The notes below the pieces were generated by a model. It had not been told where the DNA came from, did not search any database, and was given only the letters and a program-made list of their open reading frames with translations. A program made the translations under genes and the position numbers. From the NCBI RefSeq assembly GCF_000382205.1, contig NZ_KB907793.1, positions 1-64,000 of the forward strand: a stretch of DNA of 64,000 bases. Direction: 5' to 3'. The DNA is from Dyadobacter beijingensis DSM 21582 (GTDB lineage: Bacteria; Bacteroidota; Bacteroidia; Cytophagales; Spirosomataceae). Shown here piece by piece: positions 34,243 through 42,812 of the stretch (the first letter of the stretch is position 1; every line of letters starts with the position of its first letter).

Positions 34243-35718
34243 ATGAAACTGGAACAAATTTATACCGGCTGCCTGGCGCAGGGAGCCTATTATATTGAAA
34301 GCGACGGCGAGGCGGCGGTAATCGATCCGCTCCGGGAGACAGGCCCTTACCTGGCACGTGCAGAAAAGAATGGGGCGAAAATTAAGTATGTGCTCGAAAC
34401 CCATTTTCATGCCGATTTTGTGAGCGGGCATCTGGACCTCGCCGAAAAGACAGGCGCAACGATTGTTTACGGTCCAACGGCCAAGCCTGGCTTCAACGCG
34501 CATATCGCGCAGGATCGGGAGATGCTCAGACTGGGCGGGATTTCCATCGAGGTGATCCATACTCCCGGTCACACGCTGGAAAGTACCTGTTACCTGGTAT
34601 CCGATGAAAATGGCCGCCAGGTAGGTCTCTTTACCGGCGATACGCTCTTTATCGGGGACGTAGGGCGACCTGACCTCGCCCAGAAGGTCGTCCGGGATTT
34701 GACCCAGGACAAGCTTGCGGGAATGCTCTACGATTCGCTGCACGCTAAAATCCTGCCGCTATCCGATGATATCATTGTGTACCCCGCCCATGGGGCAGGC
34801 TCGGCTTGCGGCAAGAATATGAGCAAGGAAACGACGGATAGTCTGGGACATCAGAAGGCAATCAACTACGCTTTGCAGCCCATGGATAAGCAGACATTTA
34901 TCCAAAAGGTGACCGACGGTCTGACACCTCCACCCGCCTATTTTCCGGCCAATGTGATGATGAATATGCAGGGGTACGACGGTATTGAAGACGTACTGAA
35001 CCGCGGCATGCAGTCCCTGACGCCCGAGGCATTCGAGATAGCTGCCAATGAAACGGGCGCGCTGATTCTCGACACCCGTGCGGCGCAGGTATTTGCAAAA
35101 GGCTTTATTCCTTATTCGATCAACATTGGTATTGACGGCAGCTTCGCTCCCTGGGTCGGCGCCCTCGTTGAAGATATCCGCCAGCCGATCCTGCTGGTCA
35201 CTGATCCCGGCCGGGAAGAAGAGGTCGTAACACGGCTGGCGCGGGTAGGCTACGACAATGCCATCGGGCATTTGGCGGGCGGTTTTCAGGCCTGGGAAGA
35301 AGCGGGAAAGGAAACAGACCGCATACAGTCGGTGGAGGCCAGTGAGATACCAGCCCTGCTGGAAAGGAATCCAGAATGGCAAATCCTGGACGTGAGAAAA
35401 CCTGGCGAATACCTGGCAGAGCACGTAGAAGGGGCGGAAAATCTGCCGCTGGATTACCTGAATGAGCACTTGGCGGAAATTGACAGTAACAAAACCTATC
35501 TCGTGCATTGTGCGGGAGGTTACCGGTCGATGATCTTCAACTCGATTATCCGGGCGAGCGGTTACCATAACCTGATTGACGTTGCCGGAGGTTTCAAGGC
35601 AATCTGTGAGTCGGGGCTTATGAAAGTCACAAATTATGTATGCCCCACCACGCTCGCTGCGGGCAATGGCGCCGACAACGGCCAGGCATTAGATGCATTA
35701 AACGGAGAGACGAAATAG
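34243..35718 (+). CDS. MBL-fold persulfide-dioxygenase-like protein with two rhodanese domains
   Basis: A 491-residue cytoplasmic enzyme. Residues 1-240 are a metallo-beta-lactamase fold of the ETHE1/Blh type: ETHFHADFVSGH (metal-binding H-x-H-x-D), HTPGHTLEST, TGDTLFIGDVGRPDL and YPAHGAGS. Two rhodanese modules follow (about 270-355 and 365-460). Only the second keeps the catalytic Cys (LVHCAGGYRSMIF); the first reads LLVTDPGREEE and is probably structural. The expected reaction is oxidation of glutathione persulfide or another persulfide to sulfite, with sulfur transfer by the rhodanese. The YeeE/YedE gene begins 2 bp after its stop, confirming an operon. Confidence 0.9.
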   Translation: MKLEQIYTGCLAQGAYYIESDGEAAVIDPLRETGPYLARAEKNGAKIKYVLETHFHADFVSGHLDLAEKTGATIVYGPTAKPGFNAHIAQDREMLRLGGISIEVIHTPGHTLESTCYLVSDENGRQVGLFTGDTLFIGDVGRPDLAQKVVRDLTQDKLAGMLYDSLHAKILPLSDDIIVYPAHGAGSACGKNMSKETTDSLGHQKAINYALQPMDKQTFIQKVTDGLTPPPAYFPANVMMNMQGYDGIEDVLNRGMQSLTPEAFEIAANETGALILDTRAAQVFAKGFIPYSINIGIDGSFAPWVGALVEDIRQPILLVTDPGREEEVVTRLARVGYDNAIGHLAGGFQAWEEAGKETDRIQSVEASEIPALLERNPEWQILDVRKPGEYLAEHVEGAENLPLDYLNEHLAEIDSNKTYLVHCAGGYRSMIFNSIIRASGYHNLIDVAGGFKAICESGLMKVTNYVCPTTLAAGNGADNGQALDALNGETK

Positions 35719-35720
35719 GT

Positions 35721-36284
35721 ATGCTGGAAATGATCAAACAACCCTGGCCGTGGTACGTGGCCGGTCCGCTGATCGGTCTTACGGTACCCGCCCTACTGAT
35801 TTTAGGTAATAAACATTTCGGGATCTCGGCGAATTTGCGCCATATCTGCGCGAGCTGCTTTCCGGCAAATGTGCCATTCTTTCAATATGATTACAAGAAG
35901 GAAATCTGGAACCTGTTCTTTGTGGCGGGTATCGTGTTAGGCGGGGCGCTGGCAGCTTACTTTCTGGCAAACCCCGCGGCGATTCAAGTCGATCCGCGGC
36001 TGGCGCAAGAACTGGCCGCATATGGCATCACCGATTTTTCTGGGATGGTGCCTGCGCAGCTCTATTCGTGGGGTAGCCTGCTGACCGTACGCGGGCTGAC
36101 GATGATGGTGGGCGGCGGATTTCTCGTCGGATTTGGCGCACGCTATGCGGGCGGGTGCACGAGCGGGCACGCGATCATGGGGCTGAGTACACTGCAATGG
36201 CCGTCGCTGGTGGCGACGATCTGCTTTATGGCCGGTGGCTTTCTGATGGCCAATTTTATTTTACCCATAATTTTAAACAGCTAA
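35721..36284 (+). CDS. YeeE/YedE-family (thiosulfate/sulfur) transporter, first half
   Basis: A 187-residue membrane protein of the YeeE/YedE family, which imports thiosulfate. The conserved cysteines are in HICASCFPANV and GARYAGGCTSGHAIMGLS; the latter motif lines the sulfur-anion path in known members. It has about five hydrophobic segments. The start at 35721 follows the MBL-rhodanese stop almost directly. Together with the next gene it forms the split pair common in Bacteroidota and Proteobacteria. It likely brings in the sulfur substrate handled by the upstream enzyme. Confidence 0.88.
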   Translation: MLEMIKQPWPWYVAGPLIGLTVPALLILGNKHFGISANLRHICASCFPANVPFFQYDYKKEIWNLFFVAGIVLGGALAAYFLANPAAIQVDPRLAQELAAYGITDFSGMVPAQLYSWGSLLTVRGLTMMVGGGFLVGFGARYAGGCTSGHAIMGLSTLQWPSLVATICFMAGGFLMANFILPIILNS

Positions 36285-36287
36285 TTC

Positions 36288-36791
36288 ATGCAATCTTCCT
36301 TCATGGACCACACCGCCGAATTTGAAGCCCGGTCGCAGGACACGATCTGTATCAACGAATCGCATTTGCAGCATAAATGGTACCATAATTTTAAATACCT
36401 GATTGTCGGCGTGCTGTTCGGCATCGGCTTCGTGAAAGCGGAAGTGATCAGCTGGTTTCGTATCCAGGAGATGTTCCGGCTGCAATCCTTTCATATGTAT
36501 GGCATCATCGGTTCGGCGATCGTAACGGGCATTATCTCGGTTTGGCTCATCCGCCGGTTTGGTATGAAAACCGTCTACGGAGAGCCGATCACTTTCGCGC
36601 CGAAGAAATTCAACAAGGGGCAAGTGTACGGCGGGCTCCTGTTTGGGCTCGGCTGGGCGCTAACCGGGGCTTGTCCCGGACCTTTGTTTGCGCAGGTCGG
36701 AACCGGGGCGACGGTCGTAGCGGTGGTGCTGGCCAGCGCGGTGGCCGGTACTTGGGTGTACGGCCGCTTCCGCGACGCGCTGCCGCATTGA
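36288..36791 (+). CDS. YeeE/YedE-family transporter, second half (DUF6691-like)
   Basis: A 167-residue membrane protein. A polar N-terminus of about 30 residues precedes helices (YLIVGVLFGIGFVKAEVI, GIIGSAIVTGIISVWLI, GGLLFGLGWALTGACPG, VVAVVLASAVAGTWVYG). The cysteine in GLGWALTGACPGPLF is the family mark, matching the second conserved Cys loop of full-length YeeE. It starts 3 bp after the first half, so the two are co-translated and should assemble into one sulfur-anion channel. It is the last gene of the operator-marked group. Confidence 0.87.
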   Translation: MQSSFMDHTAEFEARSQDTICINESHLQHKWYHNFKYLIVGVLFGIGFVKAEVISWFRIQEMFRLQSFHMYGIIGSAIVTGIISVWLIRRFGMKTVYGEPITFAPKKFNKGQVYGGLLFGLGWALTGACPGPLFAQVGTGATVVAVVLASAVAGTWVYGRFRDALPH

Positions 36792-37466
36792 TTCACTTTT
36801 TTAGAAATGAGGATTTCCTTTCGGATGCGAAGTTTGAAGGGGAATTGACAGTACTGGTATGCGCGTTCAAAGAAGCCGTCGTTGTAACGTACCATTTCCG
36901 AATTTCTGAAAATGTCGTTTCCAAATTATTGGACGGAATAGGTTGATTCATTAAGCCTTCAATAATACCCATAAACTGTAATTTGGCGTCGCTCATGACG
37001 AAGATTGCCAAAGGTTACAGATGCTGTAGTGGTGATTTTCATCAGACATCAGGTATGCTTTCGCCGACAACGACACATGTCTTTTCCTGCAACTGCTGAG
37101 CGGATAAATATCCTGTTCTTTGAGCCCGGGTCAGGCTCGGTAAAATGCCCCAACGAATTGAACATGCTATTACCGTTGTAGTCGGGTATTTGTAGCATGT
37201 TTTTGTCCAGGATTTGTACAAAACCCGGATTGCCGACTCCGTGGCCGACGTCTACAGCCCGTTGTCATGGCTGCTGGTGGCGCTTTGGCTCCAAAGCCAG
37301 AAGACAATCCCGAGCATGGGGTAAAAAAATTCCTGAACAGGCGTGGGAGTTTTTCAAATTTGGCGGTCTATCTTCATAACAGGCCTTACCGCACTTATCG
37401 GTAGGGTAAAAGAGTGAGAGAATTATTGCACGTATATAAATCCACGTAAGTCGAAGGCAACCGCTG
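36792..37466. other. Gap without a supported gene
   Basis: No convincing gene. A minus-strand ORF (36793-37011; MSDAKLQFMGIIEGLMNQPI) and a plus-strand stretch around 37205-37324 reading QDLYKTRIADSVADVYSPLS then WLLVALWLQSQKTIPSMG look protein-like but match nothing I recognise and have no intact start. They are best read as gene remnants. The promoter of the sigma-factor gene must lie near the right edge; I could not define it. Confidence 0.5.
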
Positions 37467-38045
37467 ATGATCGGGAACTTAAATCAAGCCAACTCCGACG
37501 ACCAGGTTCTGTTAAACAGGATGAGGCTAGGGGACTATTTAGCTTTCGGGTCCATTTACGAGCGGTATTGGGCCAGACTTTTCAATGCGGCTTACAAGCG
37601 CATGGGAGACGAGGATTCTGCTAAGGATATTACGCAAGATATTTTCTTACAGCTTTGGCAACGCCGACAGGACTTGGAGATTGATAATTTGCCGGCTTAC
37701 CTGTTGACAGCTGTGAGAAACAATGTTTTCAAGTACATGGAAAAACAGCAGCGCTACACGCCTATTTCGGAGCTGGTAGAGCATTTATTGTCCTCGGGCG
37801 AGTATACAGATGGCCAATTGGCGATCACGGAACTGACGGCGCGTTTTACAATGCTGTTGGAGCGGCTCACCCCGTCACAGCAGGAGATTTTCAGGCTGCG
37901 GTTTGAGGAGGAAATGGGCACTCTGGATATTGCAAGGCGATTGAACATTGCCCAGAAAACGGTTCAAAATCAACTGACCAGGAGCGTGGCGCAGATCAGA
38001 CAGGCGATCGGACTGATCGCTATTATGGTAGCGGGCTGCCCCTGA
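37467..38045 (+). CDS. ECF sigma factor, FecI type
   Basis: A 192-residue sigma-70-family factor. Region 2 reads YWARLFNAAYKRMGDEDSAKDITQDIFLQLWQRR, and region 4 reads LTPSQQEIFRLRFEEEMGTLDIARRLNIAQKTVQNQLTRS. It lacks extension domains. It directs RNA polymerase to target promoters when released by its partner. The anti-sigma gene begins 21 bp downstream and a SusC/SusD pair follows, the usual Bacteroidota trans-envelope signalling layout in which substrate binding at SusC releases the sigma factor. Autoregulation of the locus is expected. Confidence 0.92.
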   Translation: MIGNLNQANSDDQVLLNRMRLGDYLAFGSIYERYWARLFNAAYKRMGDEDSAKDITQDIFLQLWQRRQDLEIDNLPAYLLTAVRNNVFKYMEKQQRYTPISELVEHLLSSGEYTDGQLAITELTARFTMLLERLTPSQQEIFRLRFEEEMGTLDIARRLNIAQKTVQNQLTRSVAQIRQAIGLIAIMVAGCP

Positions 38046-38066
38046 AAGTGCCCGAATGGTCATTAG

Positions 38067-39275
38067 ATGGTAAAAAACACACAAGCGTATCGACAAATGA
38101 GCAAGGAAGAGTTTTTGCAAATATTGGAAAAATACAGAAAAGGGTGTGCTACCGAAGAAGAGGAGGCCTTTTTACTGGCATATTATGAGCTGTTTGAATC
38201 TGGTCAAGAGCGCACCGATCTGAAAGATGCGGACCAGGTCCGACGACTGAAAGAAAGTATCAAATCAGAAATTGACCTGCGAGCTGCTGCGCTCACGGAA
38301 GTCGGCTCGGGAGGCTCGAAACAAAGGATGCTGTATCGCTATTCGGCCTGGCTTGTAGCTGCAACATTTTTGATTTTCAGTAGTCTGTACTTTTTTGAAA
38401 GCCGCAAACCTGCTCAGGTAGCGAAGATATCCCCAACGGCCCGGGTTCAAAAGAGCAGCCGGATTGTGCCGGGAAGCTACCAGGCGACCCTCACGCTCGG
38501 AAATGGTGAAATAGTCAGGTTAGACGATCAGCATACAGGATTGATTCGCGAGCAAGACGGTGTTTCGGTGCAAAAGCCCGAAAACGGGCACCTGGTCTAC
38601 AACGCCGGTAAGATTACAAACGCAGCTAATCATACTGTTTCGACGCCGAGAGGCGGCCAGTATCGGCTCACGTTATCGGACGGTACCAGCGTATGGCTGA
38701 ATGCGGCCACGTCGATCCGATTTCCGGCGGTATTTTCGGATACGATCCGAAGCGTTGAACTGCGTGGAGAAGCCTATTTCGAAGTGGCGCACGATGCCGA
38801 CAGGCCGTTCCAGGTGCGGTCAGATGGACAGTTGATTACAGTCCTGGGCACGCGCTTTAATGTGGCTGCTTATTCAGACGAACCTTCGACACGGACTACG
38901 CTGCTTGAAGGAAAGGTGAAAGTGATGACAATGAGTCCACAGGGCCAGCAGCGTACAGGTGAGGGTAAGATTTTAAAGCCCGGGCAGCAATCGCTGCTGA
39001 CAGGTGGCCTGATGCAGATAGCCGATGTTGATCCTGAAAATTCTGTGGCCTGGAAAAATGGCTATTTCAGATTTGATAAGGCAGATATCCGAAGTGTAAT
39101 GAGGCAGATAGCCCGTTGGTACGATGTGGAAGTGGAGTATCGGGGCAAAGCAGGGGCGGATCTTTTTGCCGGCGAAATAAAGCGTGACGAGGAAATTGCC
39201 AATGTGCTGCGCATCATTCAACTCAACAATGTGGATGTACGGGTGTCTGGGCGCAAAATTATTGTTAACTACTAA
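38067..39275 (+). CDS. FecR-type anti-sigma factor
   Basis: A 402-residue single-pass membrane protein. A cytoplasmic N-terminal part (about 1-85, with the sigma-binding helices LEKYRKGCATEEEEAFLLAYYE) is followed by one membrane helix (YSAWLVAATFLIFSSLYFF, about 90-110). The periplasmic FecR domain (TVSTPRGGQYRLTLSDGTSVWL, VELRGEAYFEVAHDADRPFQV) and a C-terminal DUF4974/STN-like domain (FRFDKADIRSVMRQIARWYDVEVEY) end the protein. It would hold the preceding sigma factor and receive the signal from the N-terminal STN domain of the SusC protein encoded next. Confidence 0.92.
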   Translation: MVKNTQAYRQMSKEEFLQILEKYRKGCATEEEEAFLLAYYELFESGQERTDLKDADQVRRLKESIKSEIDLRAAALTEVGSGGSKQRMLYRYSAWLVAATFLIFSSLYFFESRKPAQVAKISPTARVQKSSRIVPGSYQATLTLGNGEIVRLDDQHTGLIREQDGVSVQKPENGHLVYNAGKITNAANHTVSTPRGGQYRLTLSDGTSVWLNAATSIRFPAVFSDTIRSVELRGEAYFEVAHDADRPFQVRSDGQLITVLGTRFNVAAYSDEPSTRTTLLEGKVKVMTMSPQGQQRTGEGKILKPGQQSLLTGGLMQIADVDPENSVAWKNGYFRFDKADIRSVMRQIARWYDVEVEYRGKAGADLFAGEIKRDEEIANVLRIIQLNNVDVRVSGRKIIVNY

Positions 39276-39332
39276 TACGCTGCTTTTCAACATATACTTA
39301 CTGAATTTTACTACTTATATCTTCATTATCCT

Positions 39333-42300
39333 ATGCTCCTTACTCCCTACCGAAGGCTCGGTGGGCGAGACAGGTCTGCCCGTGCGCAAAATTTATTTGC
39401 CGCGCGGGTCACGCTGCTCGCTTCCCTGGCCCTGCTGCTGAACCTTAATGCGAAAGCATTTGCGCAAACCATTACGATTAAAGGTGAAAATATCTCGCTT
39501 GAAAATGCGCTGATCTCTATCGGTAAGCAGAGCGGACATTACTTTTTCTACAAATACAATGAAATCAAAGACGCACGTCCCGTGTCGTTGGATTTGAAAA
39601 ATGCAACGCTTGAAAGTGCGCTGAGCGAAAGTTTCCGGGGACAGCCTTTTGAGTACAAGATTGAGCGGAAAACGATTATCGTCAATAAAACAAAAGCGGA
39701 GCCGACGGCCAAACCAACAAAAAAGGAAACTTCAGGGCGCGTTGTAGATGAAAAGGGCCAGCCGCTGCCCGGGGCGTCGGTGCGCGTGCAAAATTCAGAT
39801 GCCGCCACGGCCACTGATGAGGCCGGAGTATTCACTTTTGCGGATCTGCCTGCCGATGCGACGCTGCTGGTGACTTATACCGGTTTTGCCAGCCAGTATG
39901 TTCGCATTGCGGGGCAAAGCTCCATTACCGTGGTAATGCGCGAGGATCCTCAGAACCTGAATGCACTGGTGGTCGTCGGGTACGGGGCCCAGCAGCGGAA
40001 AGATATTACGGGTTCTATCAGTTCGATCAATGCAGAGAAGATGAAAGACCAGGCGGTTTTTACCTTGGATAATGCAATGGCCGGACAAATGCCGGGCGTG
40101 CAAATTGCCCAGGCGACGGGAGCTCCCGGGGGTGGCTCGTCGGTGCGAATCCGTGGCGCAGGTTCGTTGAGCGCCGGCAATGATCCGTTGTATGTCATCG
40201 ACGGCTTTCCGGTCAGCGGGGATTTTAACCAGACCAATAACCCGCTTAATACGATCAATCCGTCGGACATTGCCGATATCCAGGTGTTAAAAGATGCGTC
40301 GGCTACGGCTATTTACGGCTCGCGCGGTTCAAACGGGGTTGTTATCATTACGACCAAATCGGGAAAAAGCGGTACTTCCAAAATTGATTTCAATGTGAGC
40401 ACCGGTATCCAGCAGGTAGAACGCATTCTGGACGTACTGAATGCCAGCGAGTATGCCGTTTACCTGAATGAAGCCCGTAATAATGCTTGGGTTAATTCGG
40501 GTCCAGGCAGAAGCGCCTCGGATCCCAATAGTGCCAGAACAAACAATGTGATGTACCAAATACCTGAGATCACGGCGAACCCTGCCGCGCTGGGAAGCGG
40601 TACAGACTGGCAAAGGGAAATTTTCCGCACAGCCAGCGTCAACAACTATCAGCTCAACTTCTCAGGAGGCAATGAGCGGACGCGCTTTTTTGTATCGGGA
40701 GGGTATCTCAACCAAAAGGGTATCATCCTGAATTCGGGAATGAAGCGCTATTCATTCAGGATCAATGTAGACTCCCAGGTGCATAAGCGCGTCAGAGTAG
40801 GCGCGAACCTGACGCCTTCCTATGTGACCAACGACCTGGTAAACGCTGAGGGTAATTGGCAGGCGGGCGGCATCGTGCAGTCTGCAATTACGGCCGCACC
40901 CTTTATGAAGCCTTACGATTCTGAGGGGAACTACACGAAGATTACCGGTTTGGGCATAGGTACCAGCGAGGTCGATAACCCGGTAAAGCTCGCCAGGGAA
41001 TCGTATTATAAACAAGGGACTTTGAGATTGTTGGGAACCGCATTTGCAGAAATGACAATCCTCGACGGGCTTACCTTTAAAACATTGGTTGGTACTGATT
41101 TGCGAAGTTTTAAGGAAAATATATTCAGCCCTTCTATTGTCAACCCCAACAGCGTCAATGCTACAAAAGTGCCTACCGCGAATGCGGTCACCACGGACAA
41201 CAAAAGCTGGCTGGCCGAATACACACTGAGCTACACCAAACAGTTTGGCAAACACGCATTGAGCGCGCTTGCAGGCTACACGGCACAAAAAGACTATCTG
41301 GACAATAGCAGCATCGCTGCGACAAATTTTGCAAATGACCAGATTAAGACCATTAATGCGGCAGGACTGATCACCAGCGCAGCTACAACGCAGGAAGAAT
41401 GGTCGTTGCTGTCGTATCTGGCCAGGGTCAACTACGGCTACAACGACAAGTATCTACTGACGGCAACAGTGAGAAGGGATGGTTCTTCGCGTTTTGGAGC
41501 CGATAACAAATGGGGTTTTTTCCCGTCTTTGTCGCTCGGCTGGCGGCTGTCTGAGGAGCATTTTCTGAAAAACCTTAAATGGCTCAGTGAGCTTCGTCTT
41601 CGGGCCAGTTACGGGCTTACGGGCAATAATTTTATCAGCAACTACGGTCACATCGGGCTGACAGGTATTGAAAATTATATTTTTGGTGGCAGCGGCGGAT
41701 CGATCGCCAATGGCATCAGGCTGTCCAACATTCCCAATAGCCTGCTCGGCTGGGAGAAAAATAATCAGCTTGATATCGGGCTCGAAGTAGGATTGGCCCA
41801 AAATCGTTTTTCACTTACGCTTGACTATTATCTCAAAAACACTTCCGACCTTCTGCTCAATGTGCCTGTTCCCACACTCACGGGTTATTCGACAGCACTT
41901 CAGAACATCGGTAAAATCCGCAACCGTGGTCTGGAATTTGCGGCCACGAGCCGAAATCTCGTGAATAGGCTCAAATGGACGACGGACTTTAACATCTCGA
42001 CCAACAAGGTCAAGGTTTTAGAATTGGGGCCCGACGGTTCCCCCATCATTTCCCGTCAGGCGACTTCTGCCAATGCGTCGACGCATATCACGGCCGTCGG
42101 CGGTGAGCCGGGCACTTTCTATGGTTACCGTGTCGCGGGCGTTTATCAAAACCAGCAGGAGGTTGAAAACATGCCGGGTATTGCAGGAGAGTCTAAGCCC
42201 GGGCAGCTTCGGTTTGCGGATATCGATGGCGACGGCCGGATCACCAGCAATGACAGAACGGAGCTGGGCAGTCCGTTCCCGAATTTCACTTATGGGATGA

Positions 42301-42800
42301 CCAACAAGCTGTCATTCAAAAACCTGGATTTCTCGGTGACCATTCAAGGTGTCCAGGGTTTTGAGGTGCTGAATATGGCGCGCAGATATTACGGAAACTA
42401 TGCAGGCTCCTACAATGTGCTTAGGAGCGCCTCCCAGGGATGGCGGTCGGAGCAGGAGCCGGGCAACGGTACTTCACCGATGGTCGACCGTAACTTTGGG
42501 GCTATGCCTGGAAGCAACCTGGTCAATAACGTGACATCGTTGTTTGTGGAGGATGGCTCATTTCTCCGGGTTCGGAATATTACCCTGGGCTACACGATAC
42601 CTGGGGCATTGCTAAGCCGGCTCCGGCTGGTGAATGCGCGGGTGAACTTCAGCGTACAGAATGCCTTCACTTTTACCCATTACGAGGGGTATAACCCAGA
42701 AGTGAGCATACAGGGCGGTAGTACTCTGGTGCCCGGCGTAGATGCGGGCGGTTACCCTTTGGCGCGCACGTTTATGTTGGGAGTAAGTCTTGGCCTTTAA
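39333..42800 (+). CDS. susC-like: SusC/RagA-type TonB-linked outer-membrane receptor with STN domain
   Basis: An 1155-residue outer-membrane transporter. A signal peptide (LLASLALLLNLNAKAFAQ) precedes an STN signalling domain (about 45-110), a carboxypeptidase-like Ig domain (GRVVDEKGQPLPGASV, about 130-210), a TonB box region (NALVVVGYGAQQRKDITGSI), the plug (GQMPGVQI, VRIRGAGSLSAGNDPLYVIDGFP, GSRGSNGVVIITTK) and a 22-strand-type barrel ending in LGVSLGL. The STN domain fits partnership with the FecI/FecR pair upstream. It would import an oligosaccharide or other large ligand captured by the SusD protein, whose gene starts 12 bp downstream. Confidence 0.95.
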   Translation: MLLTPYRRLGGRDRSARAQNLFAARVTLLASLALLLNLNAKAFAQTITIKGENISLENALISIGKQSGHYFFYKYNEIKDARPVSLDLKNATLESALSESFRGQPFEYKIERKTIIVNKTKAEPTAKPTKKETSGRVVDEKGQPLPGASVRVQNSDAATATDEAGVFTFADLPADATLLVTYTGFASQYVRIAGQSSITVVMREDPQNLNALVVVGYGAQQRKDITGSISSINAEKMKDQAVFTLDNAMAGQMPGVQIAQATGAPGGGSSVRIRGAGSLSAGNDPLYVIDGFPVSGDFNQTNNPLNTINPSDIADIQVLKDASATAIYGSRGSNGVVIITTKSGKSGTSKIDFNVSTGIQQVERILDVLNASEYAVYLNEARNNAWVNSGPGRSASDPNSARTNNVMYQIPEITANPAALGSGTDWQREIFRTASVNNYQLNFSGGNERTRFFVSGGYLNQKGIILNSGMKRYSFRINVDSQVHKRVRVGANLTPSYVTNDLVNAEGNWQAGGIVQSAITAAPFMKPYDSEGNYTKITGLGIGTSEVDNPVKLARESYYKQGTLRLLGTAFAEMTILDGLTFKTLVGTDLRSFKENIFSPSIVNPNSVNATKVPTANAVTTDNKSWLAEYTLSYTKQFGKHALSALAGYTAQKDYLDNSSIAATNFANDQIKTINAAGLITSAATTQEEWSLLSYLARVNYGYNDKYLLTATVRRDGSSRFGADNKWGFFPSLSLGWRLSEEHFLKNLKWLSELRLRASYGLTGNNFISNYGHIGLTGIENYIFGGSGGSIANGIRLSNIPNSLLGWEKNNQLDIGLEVGLAQNRFSLTLDYYLKNTSDLLLNVPVPTLTGYSTALQNIGKIRNRGLEFAATSRNLVNRLKWTTDFNISTNKVKVLELGPDGSPIISRQATSANASTHITAVGGEPGTFYGYRVAGVYQNQQEVENMPGIAGESKPGQLRFADIDGDGRITSNDRTELGSPFPNFTYGMTNKLSFKNLDFSVTIQGVQGFEVLNMARRYYGNYAGSYNVLRSASQGWRSEQEPGNGTSPMVDRNFGAMPGSNLVNNVTSLFVEDGSFLRVRNITLGYTIPGALLSRLRLVNARVNFSVQNAFTFTHYEGYNPEVSIQGGSTLVPGVDAGGYPLARTFMLGVSLGL

Positions 42801-42812
42801 AGCAGAAAAGCG

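Noticed and set aside
37187..37324. A small membrane-protein gene (WLLVALWLQSQK)
   Set aside because: There is no intact start, an in-frame TAG lies just upstream and there is no family match, so it is listed only as a remnant in the gap.
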